64,000 nucleotides of DNA from positions 186,001 to 250,000 of the forward strand of contig CAWCZQ010000005.1 in assembly GCA_963800205.1 (NCBI GenBank), written 5' to 3'. The notes beneath the pieces were generated by a model, which worked only from the letters and a program-made list of their open reading frames with translations, ran no database searches and was not told where the DNA came from. Source of the stretch: UBA6224 sp963800205. Its GTDB lineage: Bacteria; Patescibacteriota; Saccharimonadia; Saccharimonadales; UBA4665. The position numbers and the translations under genes were made by a program. Positions 8,652-17,364 of this stretch are shown in pieces (position 1 is the first letter of the stretch; each line of letters opens with the position of its first letter).

Positions 8652-9223
8652 GTTCGTGAAATATACGGGTTGTCTTTTATATAAAATCGCCATGGCCGTT
8701 CGATATCTTTAGAAATACCGATGCGAGTTGTCGTTACGATGCGCAAAGGATTCACCGAATCATCCCGCTCCAGCAATAATGGTGACTGTGACAAATCATG
8801 ACCATTCATTGTCCTATCAATTTGCAGTGCTTGGCATACTTTTGCTGGCCCGTTACTCACCTCTACGCCACTGCGGCCGCCGCGAGATTGCCGCATTATC
8901 TCCATGCCAGCTAGAGGCTCCACCGCCCGAATCAGCACGGCAGCGCCTTGCCCTTCTCGGCCCACCACCACATTGCAGCAATAGTGCATACCGTAGGTAA
9001 AATACACATATAATTTACCAGGTGGCCCAAACATTACTTCAGTCCTCGGTGTTCTGCCTTTAAAGCTGTGGCTGGCTGCATCGATGTCGCTATATGCCTC
9101 CGTTTCAACAATACGACACACCATCTCAGCGCCAGCAACCTTACGTGTCAGGCGACAGCCAAGCAAAAGCGGTGCTACTTCCTGTGGATCTCGCTGCAGC
9201 ATTTTGTGTAGTCTGCGATCCAT
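8648..9223 (-). CDS. DNA-3-methyladenine glycosylase (AAG/MPG family)
   Basis: Base-excision repair enzyme removing alkylated purines. Seen: LLGCRLTRKV, ETEAYSDIDAASHSF (catalytic Glu and the metal-free active site loop), FGPPGKLYVYFTYGMHYCCNVV (the intercalating Tyr/His segment) and VLIRAVEP; all are hallmarks of the alkyladenine glycosylase fold. 191 residues is normal. The stop of the DUF475 gene is 8 bases upstream, so the pair is probably one transcription unit. The 3' end overlaps the antiporter gene by 4 bases, tail to tail. Confidence 0.95.
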   Translation of the reverse strand: MDRRLHKMLQRDPQEVAPLLLGCRLTRKVAGAEMVCRIVETEAYSDIDAASHSFKGRTPRTEVMFGPPGKLYVYFTYGMHYCCNVVVGREGQGAAVLIRAVEPLAGMEIMRQSRGGRSGVEVSNGPAKVCQALQIDRTMNGHDLSQSPLLLERDDSVNPLRIVTTTRIGISKDIERPWRFYIKDNPYISRT

Positions 9224-9231
9224 TCCAAAAC

Positions 9232-10269
9232 CTACTCCGCCGCAACGGCAGCTCGGCGGGAAGCAATTGCGGCCGCAACGATAAAGCCGACACCTAAGAC
9301 GCCGGTAACAAATTCTGGGACTTCATAGAATACCGATACCAGCATGGCTGAAGCCAGGACGATGATGGCGTAATGAGCTCCATGCTCAAGATACCGATAT
9401 GCCTCCAGCACCCCCTGCCGTACCATCAGCACCGTCAACGACCGAACCCAGACTGCGCCAATGCCCAGACCGGCAACTATCAATAGCACATCGCTCGTAA
9501 TGGCAAACGCCCCCAATACTCCATCGAGTGAGAAACTGGCATCGAGCACTTCGAGATATAGGAACATCGTAAAGGCGGCACCCCCGGTATAGTGCTGTAG
9601 CTGCTCTGTCTGCCTGGTTGTTTTCCCGATGACTATGGTTAACCCATGTATTGCGATGTACGCCGCAATACCGCATAAGCCAGCGATTAGGGTTTGCCTT
9701 GGATGGTGATTGAACGGTACGAGACTTATAACGATAACGGCAGCGAGGGAAAACAAGCCGGGAAGCCACCACCAATCCCGGCGCCTGTTAAGCCACTGCT
9801 CAAAGCTATCGAACCAATGATGCGACTTGTTGTCGGTCATAAAAAAGTGCAATGCCAACATCAACAGAAACGCGCCACCGAAGGATGTGATAATAGGGTG
9901 GGCTATCTCTAATTTCTCAGCATATTCGTTTGGGTGGTTGAGCGCCAAATCAAGCACCGCTCGCCACGGCAAATCTGCCGACAAAGCGACAATTACAATC
10001 GGAAAAACCAGCCGCATACCGAAAATAGCAATAATGATCCCGACGCTCAAAAACAGCCGTTGCCACAGTGGCGACATCTTTTTCAGGACTTTCGCATTAA
10101 CCACAGCATTGTCGAAGCTAAATGTAATCTCGATAATCATCAAGATGAGCAACGGCAGCAACGCCGCCCATCCGCGGTAAAACAAACTCACTGCTAGCAC
10201 GGCTACCGTCGCACTGGCAGAAAACCAAAAACTTCGGATCAACAATTTCATACTCATCAATCCTATCAT
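9232..10269 (-). CDS. DUF475 (TerC-like) integral membrane protein
   Basis: Seen: about nine hydrophobic segments and two inverted-repeat acidic motifs inside the membrane, ITFSFDNAVVNA and EVLDASFSLDGVLGA, which are the hallmark of DUF475/TerC-type proteins thought to bind or move metal ions (Mn2+ or tellurite resistance in relatives). The length of 345 is typical for DUF475. The start is uncertain: ATG codons at 10269, 10257 and 10251 are all in frame and none has a decisive ribosome site. The alkyladenine glycosylase gene follows 8 bases downstream. Confidence 0.88.
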   Translation of the reverse strand: MIGLMSMKLLIRSFWFSASATVAVLAVSLFYRGWAALLPLLILMIIEITFSFDNAVVNAKVLKKMSPLWQRLFLSVGIIIAIFGMRLVFPIVIVALSADLPWRAVLDLALNHPNEYAEKLEIAHPIITSFGGAFLLMLALHFFMTDNKSHHWFDSFEQWLNRRRDWWWLPGLFSLAAVIVISLVPFNHHPRQTLIAGLCGIAAYIAIHGLTIVIGKTTRQTEQLQHYTGGAAFTMFLYLEVLDASFSLDGVLGAFAITSDVLLIVAGLGIGAVWVRSLTVLMVRQGVLEAYRYLEHGAHYAIIVLASAMLVSVFYEVPEFVTGVLGVGFIVAAAIASRRAAVAAE

Positions 10270-10319
10270 GCTTATCCCGTCACCACTACGTGACTAGTGC
10301 TACGAGCTCGAGTTTAGAT

Positions 10320-11186
10320 TTATTTTTTGGCGGCGACTTTTTTGGCTTCGTGAATGACTACTTGCGGGAGCGGTATATCGACACCAACAGTATCAAATGC
10401 CTTTTTGATACGCATACGGAAATCACCAGCAACTTCCCACTGCTTTGCAGGTTTTACTTTCCCTACCGCCTTCAACATCACAGCGCTAGGCCCAAAAGCA
10501 TCAACACGCATAAACTGTATCGGCTCAATAATTTTACTCGACCAGTTCTCATCGTCGGATTGCTCGATTCCGACCCGATTAAGGATATCTCTGACCTCTT
10601 CGAGATCGCTGTCGTAGGCCACACCAATGTCAATGTTGACGTTGGCAAAGGTAAACGAACGGTTAGTGACAACACCACCTGAACCATTCTGAACAATATG
10701 CAAATTACCGTCCAGGTCTCGCAGTTTAGTAATACGTAATGAAATATCTTCGACTAAGCCGGAGATATTAGCGCCACTAGCATACAGGGTAATAATATCG
10801 CCGACACGGTACTGATTTTCGGTAATTATAAATACGCCAGCGAGATAATCTTTGATGGCATTTTGTGCACCAAATCCCACCAACACACCCACTAGCCCAG
10901 CACCAGTTAACAGCGCCGCGACGTTAACATGCATTTGATATAACACCACTACGACTACCACAACCCATATCGCAACAGCACTGGCTGTCCGAAAAATGCT
11001 ACTCAGCGTCTGTTCGCGTTGCAACTCTTCCTGTTTGCTCGAGTGATTATGGCTTTTGACAATCCGCGCGACGATGTGTTGTATAGTTTCACGAATAATT
11101 ACCTGTAGAATGACAGCGACTGTAATGGTTACGACTATCTGCACAATCGGACGGGCTAATATTGCTTGTAATTCTTCAACTGTCAT
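10320..11186 (-). CDS. Mechanosensitive ion channel, MscS family
   Basis: Small-conductance mechanosensitive channel that opens under hypo-osmotic membrane tension. Seen: three hydrophobic helices, the pore-lining helix GAGLVGVLVGFGAQNAIKDY with its Gly/Ala packing, and the beta domain ITENQYRVGDIITL typical of MscS. I chose ATG 11186 (MTVEELQ) over the upstream in-frame starts at 11222 and 11198 because a TATGGT box lies exactly 7 nt before it, the spacing seen for many leaderless genes here. That gives 288 residues. The C-terminus is Lys-rich (AKKVAAKK). Confidence 0.9.
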   Translation of the reverse strand: MTVEELQAILARPIVQIVVTITVAVILQVIIRETIQHIVARIVKSHNHSSKQEELQREQTLSSIFRTASAVAIWVVVVVVVLYQMHVNVAALLTGAGLVGVLVGFGAQNAIKDYLAGVFIITENQYRVGDIITLYASGANISGLVEDISLRITKLRDLDGNLHIVQNGSGGVVTNRSFTFANVNIDIGVAYDSDLEEVRDILNRVGIEQSDDENWSSKIIEPIQFMRVDAFGPSAVMLKAVGKVKPAKQWEVAGDFRMRIKKAFDTVGVDIPLPQVVIHEAKKVAAKK

Positions 11187-11306
11187 CCTAGTAACCATAA
11201 CCAATCCCGACCATCCGTGCAACAGCGTATGGCAAAAAAATTCACAGACCTGAGCATATTGGCTCCATATAATTTCGCTTTGTTAGTAAGGAAAGGAGGG
11301 TTTCTT

Positions 11307-11450
11307 ATGGCGAACACCAACTACATGAGTGATGATGCCAGAGAGCGGTTCGAAGAACTCAAAGGCAGAGAAGCTTCAGGTGAGCTCGACGATGCCGGTC
11401 GACAAGAATTATCTCAGCTCAAGGACGACTTGGGCATTATGGATGAATAA
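11307..11450 (+). CDS. Small acidic protein, 47 aa
   Basis: ATG at 11307 has a near-perfect AAAGGAGGG site; the open frame reaches upstream but that part is not expected to be translated. The 47-residue product is helical and strongly charged (SDDARERFEELKGREASGEL), with no hydrophobic segment, and it is followed directly by a strong intrinsic terminator, so it looks like a monocistronic, well-expressed small gene. No family recognised; the pattern resembles small stress-related or adaptor proteins, but this is only an impression. Confidence 0.75.
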   Translation: MANTNYMSDDARERFEELKGREASGELDDAGRQELSQLKDDLGIMDE

Positions 11451-11476
11451 ACCAAGTCTCATCATCACCCCACCCC

Positions 11477-11511
11477 AAAAAATACCGAGGTTTAGACCTC
11501 GGTATTTGTTT
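11477..11511 (+). terminator. Intrinsic terminator after the 47-aa gene
   Basis: A perfect 10-bp stem AATACCGAGG / CCTCGGTATT with a TTTAGA loop, flanked by A-rich and T-rich sequence. It ends the transcript of the small acidic protein. Confidence 0.85.
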
Positions 11512-11662
11512 GCCAGATATTACTTATTACCAAGAGAAAAAGTTATCAGGAATCGTATCAGGAATGGCAGACTCGGTGACGGTAGTACTAATAAACTCCT
11601 TAAGAAGAAACGCTTCGGCATGCAGGCAAAGTAACCCGACGACACGCACCATAAAATGAGGA

Positions 11663-11710
11663 AACCCGTATATGTATAGACATCGATAGTCGATGTGACA
11701 TATACGGGTT
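11663..11710 (-). terminator. Long interrupted hairpin at the end of the GtrA gene
   Basis: Arms AACCCGTATATGT and ACATATACGGGTT (13 bp) enclose a second stem ACATCGA / TCGATGT with a TAG loop. It begins at the stop codon of the GtrA-like gene on the minus strand and is followed there by TTTCCTCATTTTATGG, so it can act as a terminator, though the T-run is modest. Confidence 0.65.
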
Positions 11711-12179
11711 AGAGGTGATCACCTTCCTCAACGAACTCGGACAGCACCATCACGACATTGCAACGCCGAAAGACGACATAGTGATTCCAGCTGTAATTAA
11801 GCGGGAATACGCTGAGCATAGTCAGTCCGTATGCGGCCGCGTGCCAGCCAATCTGCACCCAAGGTGCTTCATCATGCCACCACGTGGTCGCCAGCAAGGC
11901 TGCCGCGACGTTACGATTTACCACATAGGCAAAGAACGTATTGCCCGCTACAAACAAGCTCCAGCGTACGGCAGTCTGCATCCAGGCGTGGGTTGGACGA
12001 TCACGCCATGTATTAAGCGCGTTGACGAAGAACGTAAATTGTCCGGCGCAGATAAATGCAATGGTCATCGCCATGGGAAGCGAGATGACAAACTGCAGAC
12101 AAAACGTAATCGCCATGTTCAGCACAAACCCTAGGAATCCGACAGTACAATACCGCCTGATTCGCTCGGAATGAGTCAC
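11709..12179 (-). CDS. GtrA-family membrane protein
   Basis: Four hydrophobic segments in 156 residues, with the N-terminal IRRYCTVGFLGFVLN typical of the GtrA family. These proteins are thought to flip or assist transfer of polyprenyl-phosphate-linked sugars used in cell-surface glycosylation. Seen: the conserved FVNALNTWRD after helix 2 and FPLNYSWNHYVVF near the end (the FxxNxxW element). It stands alone, divergent from rarA, and ends at a long hairpin. The role in surface polysaccharide or lipid-carrier recycling would fit UppP and the flippase-like proteins elsewhere in the window. Confidence 0.82.
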   Translation of the reverse strand: MTHSERIRRYCTVGFLGFVLNMAITFCLQFVISLPMAMTIAFICAGQFTFFVNALNTWRDRPTHAWMQTAVRWSLFVAGNTFFAYVVNRNVAAALLATTWWHDEAPWVQIGWHAAAYGLTMLSVFPLNYSWNHYVVFRRCNVVMVLSEFVEEGDHL

Positions 12180-12285
12180 TCACTTCACCACCCTTCTAAG
12201 TTCGGAGTCTAATGATCAAGGAACAACGTTTGTTGACCTCATACAACCCTACCATACTTTTCTGTTAATTGGCTCGTCCTGCCAC

Positions 12286-12298
12286 TATACTTAGATGT
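12286..12298 (+). promoter_or_regulatory. Leaderless promoter of rarA
   Basis: TATACT at 12286-12291 is followed after 7 bases by the ATG at 12299, so the predicted transcript starts at or within a base of the start codon. There is no ribosome-binding site. Confidence 0.65.
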
Positions 12299-13486
12299 AT
12301 GGATAGGAGACCATTGGCTGAACGTATGCGGCCGGAACATTTATCAGATGTGCTCGGGCAAGAGCACCTAGTACAAGCCGGCAAGATAATCCACGAAATT
12401 GTCGACCGAAAACAGCCGACCAGCCTGATACTCTGGGGACCACCCGGCAGCGGCAAAACGACCTTAGCAAGAATTATAGCCAAAGAAACCGGAGCTGAAT
12501 TTGTTGAGCTCAGTGCCGTTACTTCCGGTAAAGCCGACGTCGTGAAAGTTATCGGCCGTGCCGAACAAAACCGGCGGCTCGGCATGACGACCATCCTGTT
12601 CGTGGATGAAATTCATCGCTTCAACAAAGCCCAGCAAGACGCCTTTTTACCACATGTCGAAGACGGCACCATTATCCTCATCGGCGCCACCACCGAAAAT
12701 CCAAGCTTCGAAGTTATTACTCCCTTACTCAGCCGCTCACGAGTACTCGTCCTCGAGCCACTTAGCCGCGATAGCATTAGCACCGTGCTCAAACGAGCCG
12801 CCAATACTCTCAAACTGAGTGGCAAACGGTTGCCCAAAAAAAGCATCGAACTGTTAGCGGAGTTATCCGGCGGCGACGCGCGAATTGCACTGGGTAATCT
12901 CGAACTGGCTGCCCAATTAACCGACAAAACCATCTCGGAAGAGGTCGTCAAAACAGCTGCCCAAAAACGCGTTCCGGGTTACGACAAGGGCGGCGAGCAA
13001 CACTACAACATCATCAGTGCTTTTATTAAAAGTATGCGCGGCAGTGATCCGACGGCAGCACTTTATTACTTAGCACGTATGCTGCAGGCAGGGGAAGATC
13101 CAAAATTTATTGCACGCCGCATGGTTATATTTGCCTCAGAAGATATTGGTCTGGCTGCGCCGGCAGCGCTTAATTTGGCAGTATCGACCTTTCTGGCCGT
13201 GGAGCGTATCGGTATGCCAGAGTGCCAGTACAACCTTTTTCATTGCACCACGGTACTCGCCAAGGCGCAAAAATCGCGCGCAACGACTGATGCCATGCAT
13301 GCTGCTCAAGCTGCCGCCCGGCAATTCCCTGATGCTGCCGTACCATTACACCTTCGCAATGCAACAACAGGACTTATGAAAGACCTCGGCTACGCAAAAG
13401 ACTATAAATGGCAAGCTAACTTCAAACACGACAGAGGCTTTTTGCCTGAGGAGCTCACTGGCACCGATTTTTTTGACGCTACGTAG
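12299..13486 (+). CDS. rarA: Replication-associated recombination protein RarA (MgsA)
   Basis: AAA+ clamp-loader-like ATPase acting at stalled replication forks. Seen: GPPGSGKTTL (Walker A, about residue 44), ILFVDEIHRFNKAQQD (Walker B plus the RarA-specific HRFNKxQQD), GATTENPSFE (sensor 1) and the C-terminal tetramerisation region with SAFIKSMRGSDPTAALYYLARML. An in-frame TTG lies 30 bases upstream, but ATG 12299 (MDRRPLAERMRP) sits right after a leaderless promoter, giving 395 residues. Intact, and one of the long conserved genes showing that the reading frames of housekeeping genes are sound. Confidence 0.95.
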   Translation: MDRRPLAERMRPEHLSDVLGQEHLVQAGKIIHEIVDRKQPTSLILWGPPGSGKTTLARIIAKETGAEFVELSAVTSGKADVVKVIGRAEQNRRLGMTTILFVDEIHRFNKAQQDAFLPHVEDGTIILIGATTENPSFEVITPLLSRSRVLVLEPLSRDSISTVLKRAANTLKLSGKRLPKKSIELLAELSGGDARIALGNLELAAQLTDKTISEEVVKTAAQKRVPGYDKGGEQHYNIISAFIKSMRGSDPTAALYYLARMLQAGEDPKFIARRMVIFASEDIGLAAPAALNLAVSTFLAVERIGMPECQYNLFHCTTVLAKAQKSRATTDAMHAAQAAARQFPDAAVPLHLRNATTGLMKDLGYAKDYKWQANFKHDRGFLPEELTGTDFFDAT

Positions 13487-13516
13487 CAGACATTGATTTG
13501 ATATAATCAACTTACA

Positions 13517-14221
13517 ATGCAGTCCAACCCTACGACCACTCCGGCAAAATCTCGCTCACGAATAAATCACCTCCGCAAAGTATTTCGGCAAACCCATGAC
13601 CCACTGTGGCATATGCAGCTTGGCGTCATTCTTACTATGGGGATGCAGCTATTCACCAATAACTCGTTTTTACCGTTCCACAAAATTTGGCTGATTGGCA
13701 TAGAGGTAGTACTCCTTCTCTGTCTCATCATTGCGACCAATGAAGGTTACAGACAAATATCTCGATTACGACGCAATATCGTTATCACACTTATCGGTGT
13801 CATAGCAGCAATTAACATATTTTCACTGATATTACTCATGGAAGCATTACTTTCTGGATACAGTGATGTTACCGGACGTACTCTGCTGCTCAATGGCTTT
13901 ACTATTTACATCACCAATGCCCTGCTCTTTGCCCTGTGGTACTGGGAGCTCGATGGCAATGGTCCCGACCGCCGCACGATGGATCAAGTAAAGCGCGATT
14001 TTATTTTCCCGCAAATGATTCACTCCCGCTATGCCGGTAACTTCTGGCTGCCAGGATTTGCCGATTACCTCTACCTCTCTGTCACCAACGTAACAAACTT
14101 TGGCGCCGCCGATACGCAGCCCATTAGTCACCGAGCTAAAATGCTAATGATGCTGCAGTCCCTTGTGGCCGCCATTACCGTCGTACTCGTTCTCGCTCGG
14201 GCCGTCAGCGTACTACAGTAA
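13517..14221 (+). CDS. Multi-pass membrane protein, DUF1345-like
   Basis: Five or six hydrophobic segments in 234 residues. The last part (YLYLSVTNVTNFGAADTQPI followed by a long hydrophobic helix) resembles the pore-like end of DUF1345 proteins and of two-helix potassium channel modules, but the selectivity signature TVGYG is absent. A conserved-looking WYWELDGNGPDRR follows the third or fourth helix. A TATAAT box ends 9 nt before the ATG, so the leader is at most a few bases. Function unknown; a channel-like or transport role is an inference. Confidence 0.7.
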   Translation: MQSNPTTTPAKSRSRINHLRKVFRQTHDPLWHMQLGVILTMGMQLFTNNSFLPFHKIWLIGIEVVLLLCLIIATNEGYRQISRLRRNIVITLIGVIAAINIFSLILLMEALLSGYSDVTGRTLLLNGFTIYITNALLFALWYWELDGNGPDRRTMDQVKRDFIFPQMIHSRYAGNFWLPGFADYLYLSVTNVTNFGAADTQPISHRAKMLMMLQSLVAAITVVLVLARAVSVLQ

Positions 14222-14232
14222 GATAAATTTGA

Positions 14233-14244
14233 TATACTACGCTT
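14233..14244 (+). promoter_or_regulatory. Leaderless promoter of the ABC exporter
   Basis: TATACT at 14233-14238, then ACGCTT, then ATG at 14245. With the usual 6-7 base spacing to the start site, transcription would begin on the A of the start codon. Confidence 0.65.
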
Positions 14245-15148
14245 ATGGTTGCAAATACTGCTTATTCCATAGAGCTGATTAAACTCAGTAAGCGTTATGC
14301 CGGAACTAAAGATTTTTCGCTAAAAGATTTGTCTCTGAAGGTTTCATCTGGCGAAATATACGGATTTCTAGGGGCGAACGGTGCCGGTAAATCAACCGCT
14401 ATCCGAACCATGCTCAATTTTATACAGCCGACTGAGGGCACGGCGAAGATATGCGGACTCGATAGCGTTCAACAAAGCGTCGACGTGAAGCGTCACGTCG
14501 GTTATCTAGCTGGTGACGTTGCGCTATACCCGAGACTGACTGGCCATGAGCTGCTGGCATATCTTGGAAAGTTACAACCCGCCGTAGATAAGCAGTATGT
14601 AGCACAACTTAGCGAAGATTTTAGCGCCCAGCTCAACAAGCCAATAAGGACACTATCTAAGGGTAACCGACAAAAGATTGGTATTATTCAGGCACTTATG
14701 CACCAACCTAGATGTGCTCATTATGGACGAACCCACAAGCGGTCTCGATCCTCTCATGCAAGAAGTCTTTTTCGAACACGTGCAGCAAGCGAAACAGCGA
14801 GGTGCTGCCGTATTTTTAAGTAGCCACAACCTCAGCGAAGTGCAACGCATGTGTGATCGTGTCGGCATTATTCGGGGCGGAATCCTTATCGCCGAAAAGA
14901 CGGTCGACGAACTTATTACGGCCGGTCCACAACGATTTACCATCAGCTTTGCTGGGAAGGTACCGTCAGCGCTCGATAAGCATGCAACCGTCATTGAGCG
15001 AAAACCGCATCTTGCCGTCATTGAAGTAGCCGATAATCTGCCCAACCTACTGGCCTTTTTAAGCACGCAACCCGTCAAGCACCTGACAAGTGCGCAAGCA
15101 GATTTAGAAGATGAATTCTTGCAATTTTATGGAGAAGAAGCAGCATGA
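14245..15148 (+). pseudogene. ABC transporter ATP-binding protein, one-base frameshift
   Basis: ATPase of an ABC-2 type exporter. Seen: GANGAGKSTAIRTM (Walker A), LSKGNRQKIGIIQAL (signature), then in the next frame LIMDEPTSGLDPL (Walker B) and SSHNLSEVQRMC (switch His). The two halves join if the A at 14710 is ignored: CAA CCT (A) GAT GTG reads QPDVLIMDEP, exactly the family consensus, and the full length becomes 300 residues. So there is one extra base, either a sequencing error, a real mutation, or a +1 programmed shift on CCT-A. The stop overlaps the permease start (ATGA). Everything else is intact, which argues against long-term decay. Confidence 0.88.
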
Positions 15149-15942
15149 AACACGTAATGCTACAAACCCTACGCCAACGCCGCACCAGTACTATATGGTG
15201 GTGTGTTGGTATTATTGTTTTTGTCTCTCTCGTGATGCTTGTCTATCCAGTATTTCGGGACCAGTCCGCAGAACTAGACAAAGCACTCAGCGGTATATCA
15301 GATACGAGTAAGGCGCTGTTTACTGACACCGAGAGCCTCACCTCGCCTGTTGGCTACCTCGATTCAAACTTGTATTACCTCATGTTGCCGTTAGTTTTTT
15401 CTGTACTCGCCATTGGCCTTGGCTCCTCTCTGATTGCCCAAGAAGAGCGCGATCATACCATAGAATTGCTCTTATCACGCCCCGTTTCTCGCCGATCGTT
15501 GCTCATTGGTAAGGCACTGGCCGGGCTTATCATCATTACTATCGTTGCATTCGTTGCGGCTGCATGTGGCGCCGTCGAAGTACAATTTATCGATTTCGGT
15601 AGTATCGGCATCATAGATATATTTGCCGTTACTTTCATGTCTGCATTACTGGCCATCATTTTTGGAGCACTTGCATTTGCCCTACAAGGAACCGGTAAAT
15701 TGGGGCGAGCAAGCATTGGCATCGCAAGCTTCGTAGCGTTTGCCAGCTACCTGTTTACTTCCCTCGCCGGTACCGTTACCTGGCTACATTGGCCAGCACA
15801 CGTATTACCATTCGATTATTTTCATCCTGCCGACTTACTCAATGGTACTTTCAATTGGGGGGTTACCATCAGTTTTGTCGCAGTTACGCTCGGACTTGGT
15901 GCCATTGCCTACCTTGGTTTTCGGCACCGTGATATTGAATAG
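15145..15942 (+). CDS. ABC-2 type transporter permease
   Basis: Membrane partner of the upstream ATPase, with which it overlaps by 4 bases. Seen: six hydrophobic segments, the second extracellular loop after the first helix, and LIAQEERDHTIELLLSRPVSRRS, the cytoplasmic coupling helix region typical of ABC-2 permeases (the E-x-G/R-T-E-LLL-S-P pattern). 265 residues. The substrate may be a drug, a lipid or a peptide; small self-contained ABC-2 exporters like this are hard to assign. Convergent with metK, with only 3 bases between the stop codons. Confidence 0.9.
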   Translation: MKHVMLQTLRQRRTSTIWWCVGIIVFVSLVMLVYPVFRDQSAELDKALSGISDTSKALFTDTESLTSPVGYLDSNLYYLMLPLVFSVLAIGLGSSLIAQEERDHTIELLLSRPVSRRSLLIGKALAGLIIITIVAFVAAACGAVEVQFIDFGSIGIIDIFAVTFMSALLAIIFGALAFALQGTGKLGRASIGIASFVAFASYLFTSLAGTVTWLHWPAHVLPFDYFHPADLLNGTFNWGVTISFVAVTLGLGAIAYLGFRHRDIE

Positions 15943-15945
15943 TCG

Positions 15946-17052
15946 CTAAACTAGCTGCTCCCAGGGTAAATGCGCCTTTCCAAAGTGTCCATACACACTG
16001 GTCTGTCGATAGAGCGGGCGCCTGAGATCTAAAGCGCTACATATACCCTCAACCGATGTATCGATAAGATCGTCCTTGAACTGGTGCAGCGTTTGCTCAT
16101 CAACGCACGCCGTACCGAAAGTCTCTATAGTCTGCATGAGTGGCTTGGGTTGTCCAATGACATACGCCAGCCCTACTTCGCATTTTGTGGCCAGTCCTTT
16201 TGCTACGATATTTTTCGCTATGTAGCGTGCTGCGTAAGCCCCACTCCTATCCACTTTACTTGGGTCCTTTCCGCTAAACGCACCTCCGCCGACACGAGCA
16301 TAGCCTCCATACGTATCAACAACTATTTTTCGTCCCGTCAGGCCGGCATCGCTCGCCGGCCCAGGAATATGCCACACCCCAGTGCCGTTAACGATGATGT
16401 CCGTCAGGGCCGGTACAGAGAGCTCGTACTGCGCTAGAGCTGGTTTGACGACTTGCTGCACCAGTACTGACTTCACTGTCCTTTCCGAGACAGCTTCGTC
16501 GTGAGCAACCGCTAGTACCACCTTTTCGACCGCCTGAGGAGTACCGTTTTTGTAGCGAATAGTTACCTGAGCTTTACCGTCAGGTCGAAGCCATGGCAGT
16601 TTTACCTGTTTTCTCTGGCTATCAATTGCAGCTGTAAGTGTGTGTGCGAGTGTGATAGGCAGCGGCATAAGCTCGGCTGTCTCCTGACACGCGTAGCCAA
16701 ACATCATACCCTGGTCGCCAGCTCCGCCATCATCTACTCCAATGGCAATCTCCGGTGATTGCTGATGAATATAACAGTCTAATTGCGAGTCGGAACTAAA
16801 CCCCCATGCGGAGTTGGTGTACCCCAAATCCGCAATGACCCCTTTTGCAATCGATTCATAATCCAGCTGAGCTGTAGACTGTATTTCACCAAACAAGCAG
16901 ATCCTATCGGCCCCCACGATTGTCTCTATTCCTGTTCGAGACAGCGGATCCTGCGACAAAGCAGCATCCAGTATGGCATCACTGACGGCGTCGCTTATCT
17001 TGTCGGGGTGCCCGGCGCAGACACTCTCGCTCGTAAATAGATTTGTTGACAT
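15946..17052 (-). CDS. metK: S-adenosylmethionine synthetase
   Basis: Makes S-adenosylmethionine from methionine and ATP. Seen: SVCAGHPDKISDAVSDAILD (methionine and ATP binding), GAGDQGMMFGYA (the central signature), GGGAFSGKDPSKVDRSGAYAA (P-loop-like phosphate binding). 368 residues is slightly short but all three subdomains are present. The leader carries a SAM-I riboswitch and a hairpin that hides the ribosome site GAAAGGA, so product feedback on translation is expected. Convergent with the ABC permease. Confidence 0.97.
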   Translation of the reverse strand: MSTNLFTSESVCAGHPDKISDAVSDAILDAALSQDPLSRTGIETIVGADRICLFGEIQSTAQLDYESIAKGVIADLGYTNSAWGFSSDSQLDCYIHQQSPEIAIGVDDGGAGDQGMMFGYACQETAELMPLPITLAHTLTAAIDSQRKQVKLPWLRPDGKAQVTIRYKNGTPQAVEKVVLAVAHDEAVSERTVKSVLVQQVVKPALAQYELSVPALTDIIVNGTGVWHIPGPASDAGLTGRKIVVDTYGGYARVGGGAFSGKDPSKVDRSGAYAARYIAKNIVAKGLATKCEVGLAYVIGQPKPLMQTIETFGTACVDEQTLHQFKDDLIDTSVEGICSALDLRRPLYRQTSVYGHFGKAHLPWEQLV

Positions 17053-17054
17053 AT

Positions 17055-17084
17055 ATGTCCTTTCTGCGCAAGCGGAAAGGACAT
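17055..17084 (-). promoter_or_regulatory. Ribosome-site-sequestering hairpin of metK
   Basis: A perfect 10-bp stem ATGTCCTTTC / GAAAGGACAT with a CGCTTGCGCA loop ends 2 bases before the metK ATG. The 3' arm contains the ribosome site GAAAGGA, so when this hairpin forms translation is blocked. It lies just after the SAM aptamer and is the likely expression platform. Confidence 0.75.
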
Positions 17085-17090
17085 TAGGAG

Positions 17091-17191
17091 ATAATATCTT
17101 CCCGCATTGGCGGCTAGATGGAGCACCGTATCATTCGACCGGTTGCTGACGGTTCAGTGAGCTAGTTCTCTCCCCGTCTCTGTATATTTTT
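17091..17191 (-). promoter_or_regulatory. SAM-I (S-box) riboswitch aptamer upstream of metK
   Basis: Read on the minus strand, the leader holds the S-box signature elements in order: ATATACAGAGACGGGGAG (5' side of P1/P2), CTGAACCGTCAGCAACC (kink-turn and conserved GCAACC), a P3 with ACCG / CGGT arms, GGTGCTCCATCTAGC (equivalent to GGTGCTAATTCC), a P4 stem CCGC-CAAT-GCGG, then GGGAAGATATT closing P1 with AATAT. Placement directly before S-adenosylmethionine synthetase is the classic S-box context. A TAGAAT box at 17210-17215 could be the -10 of its promoter. Confidence 0.85.
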
Positions 17192-17258
17192 TAACTGTTA
17201 AGTGCTTCTATTCTACCATAAGCTGCCTTTACCGTGGTTTCTGAGAGGAACGCACTTG

Positions 17259-17277
17259 GTTTGATACAACATCAAAC
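17259..17277. repeat. Perfect 7-bp palindrome between metK and the surface protein
   Basis: GTTTGAT ACAAC ATCAAAC. It lies between the two divergent promoters, 28 bases before the -35 box of the LPXTG gene, so it may be a regulator site; no regulator is known. Confidence 0.45.
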
Positions 17278-17304
17278 AATTAATTGACTATTAGCATAAG
17301 TATC

Positions 17305-17333
17305 TTGACATTTTGTAATGTTTAGTATATTAT
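17305..17333 (+). promoter_or_regulatory. Strong promoter of the LPXTG surface protein
   Basis: TTGACA, 17 bases, TATTAT: an almost perfect sigma-70 type promoter. It gives a leader of about 25 bases with a GGGAGAGGAGGA ribosome site before ATG 17365, so this gene is expected to be highly expressed. Confidence 0.8.
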
Positions 17334-17364
17334 GCATATACCAATGGGAGAGGAGGATACTACC

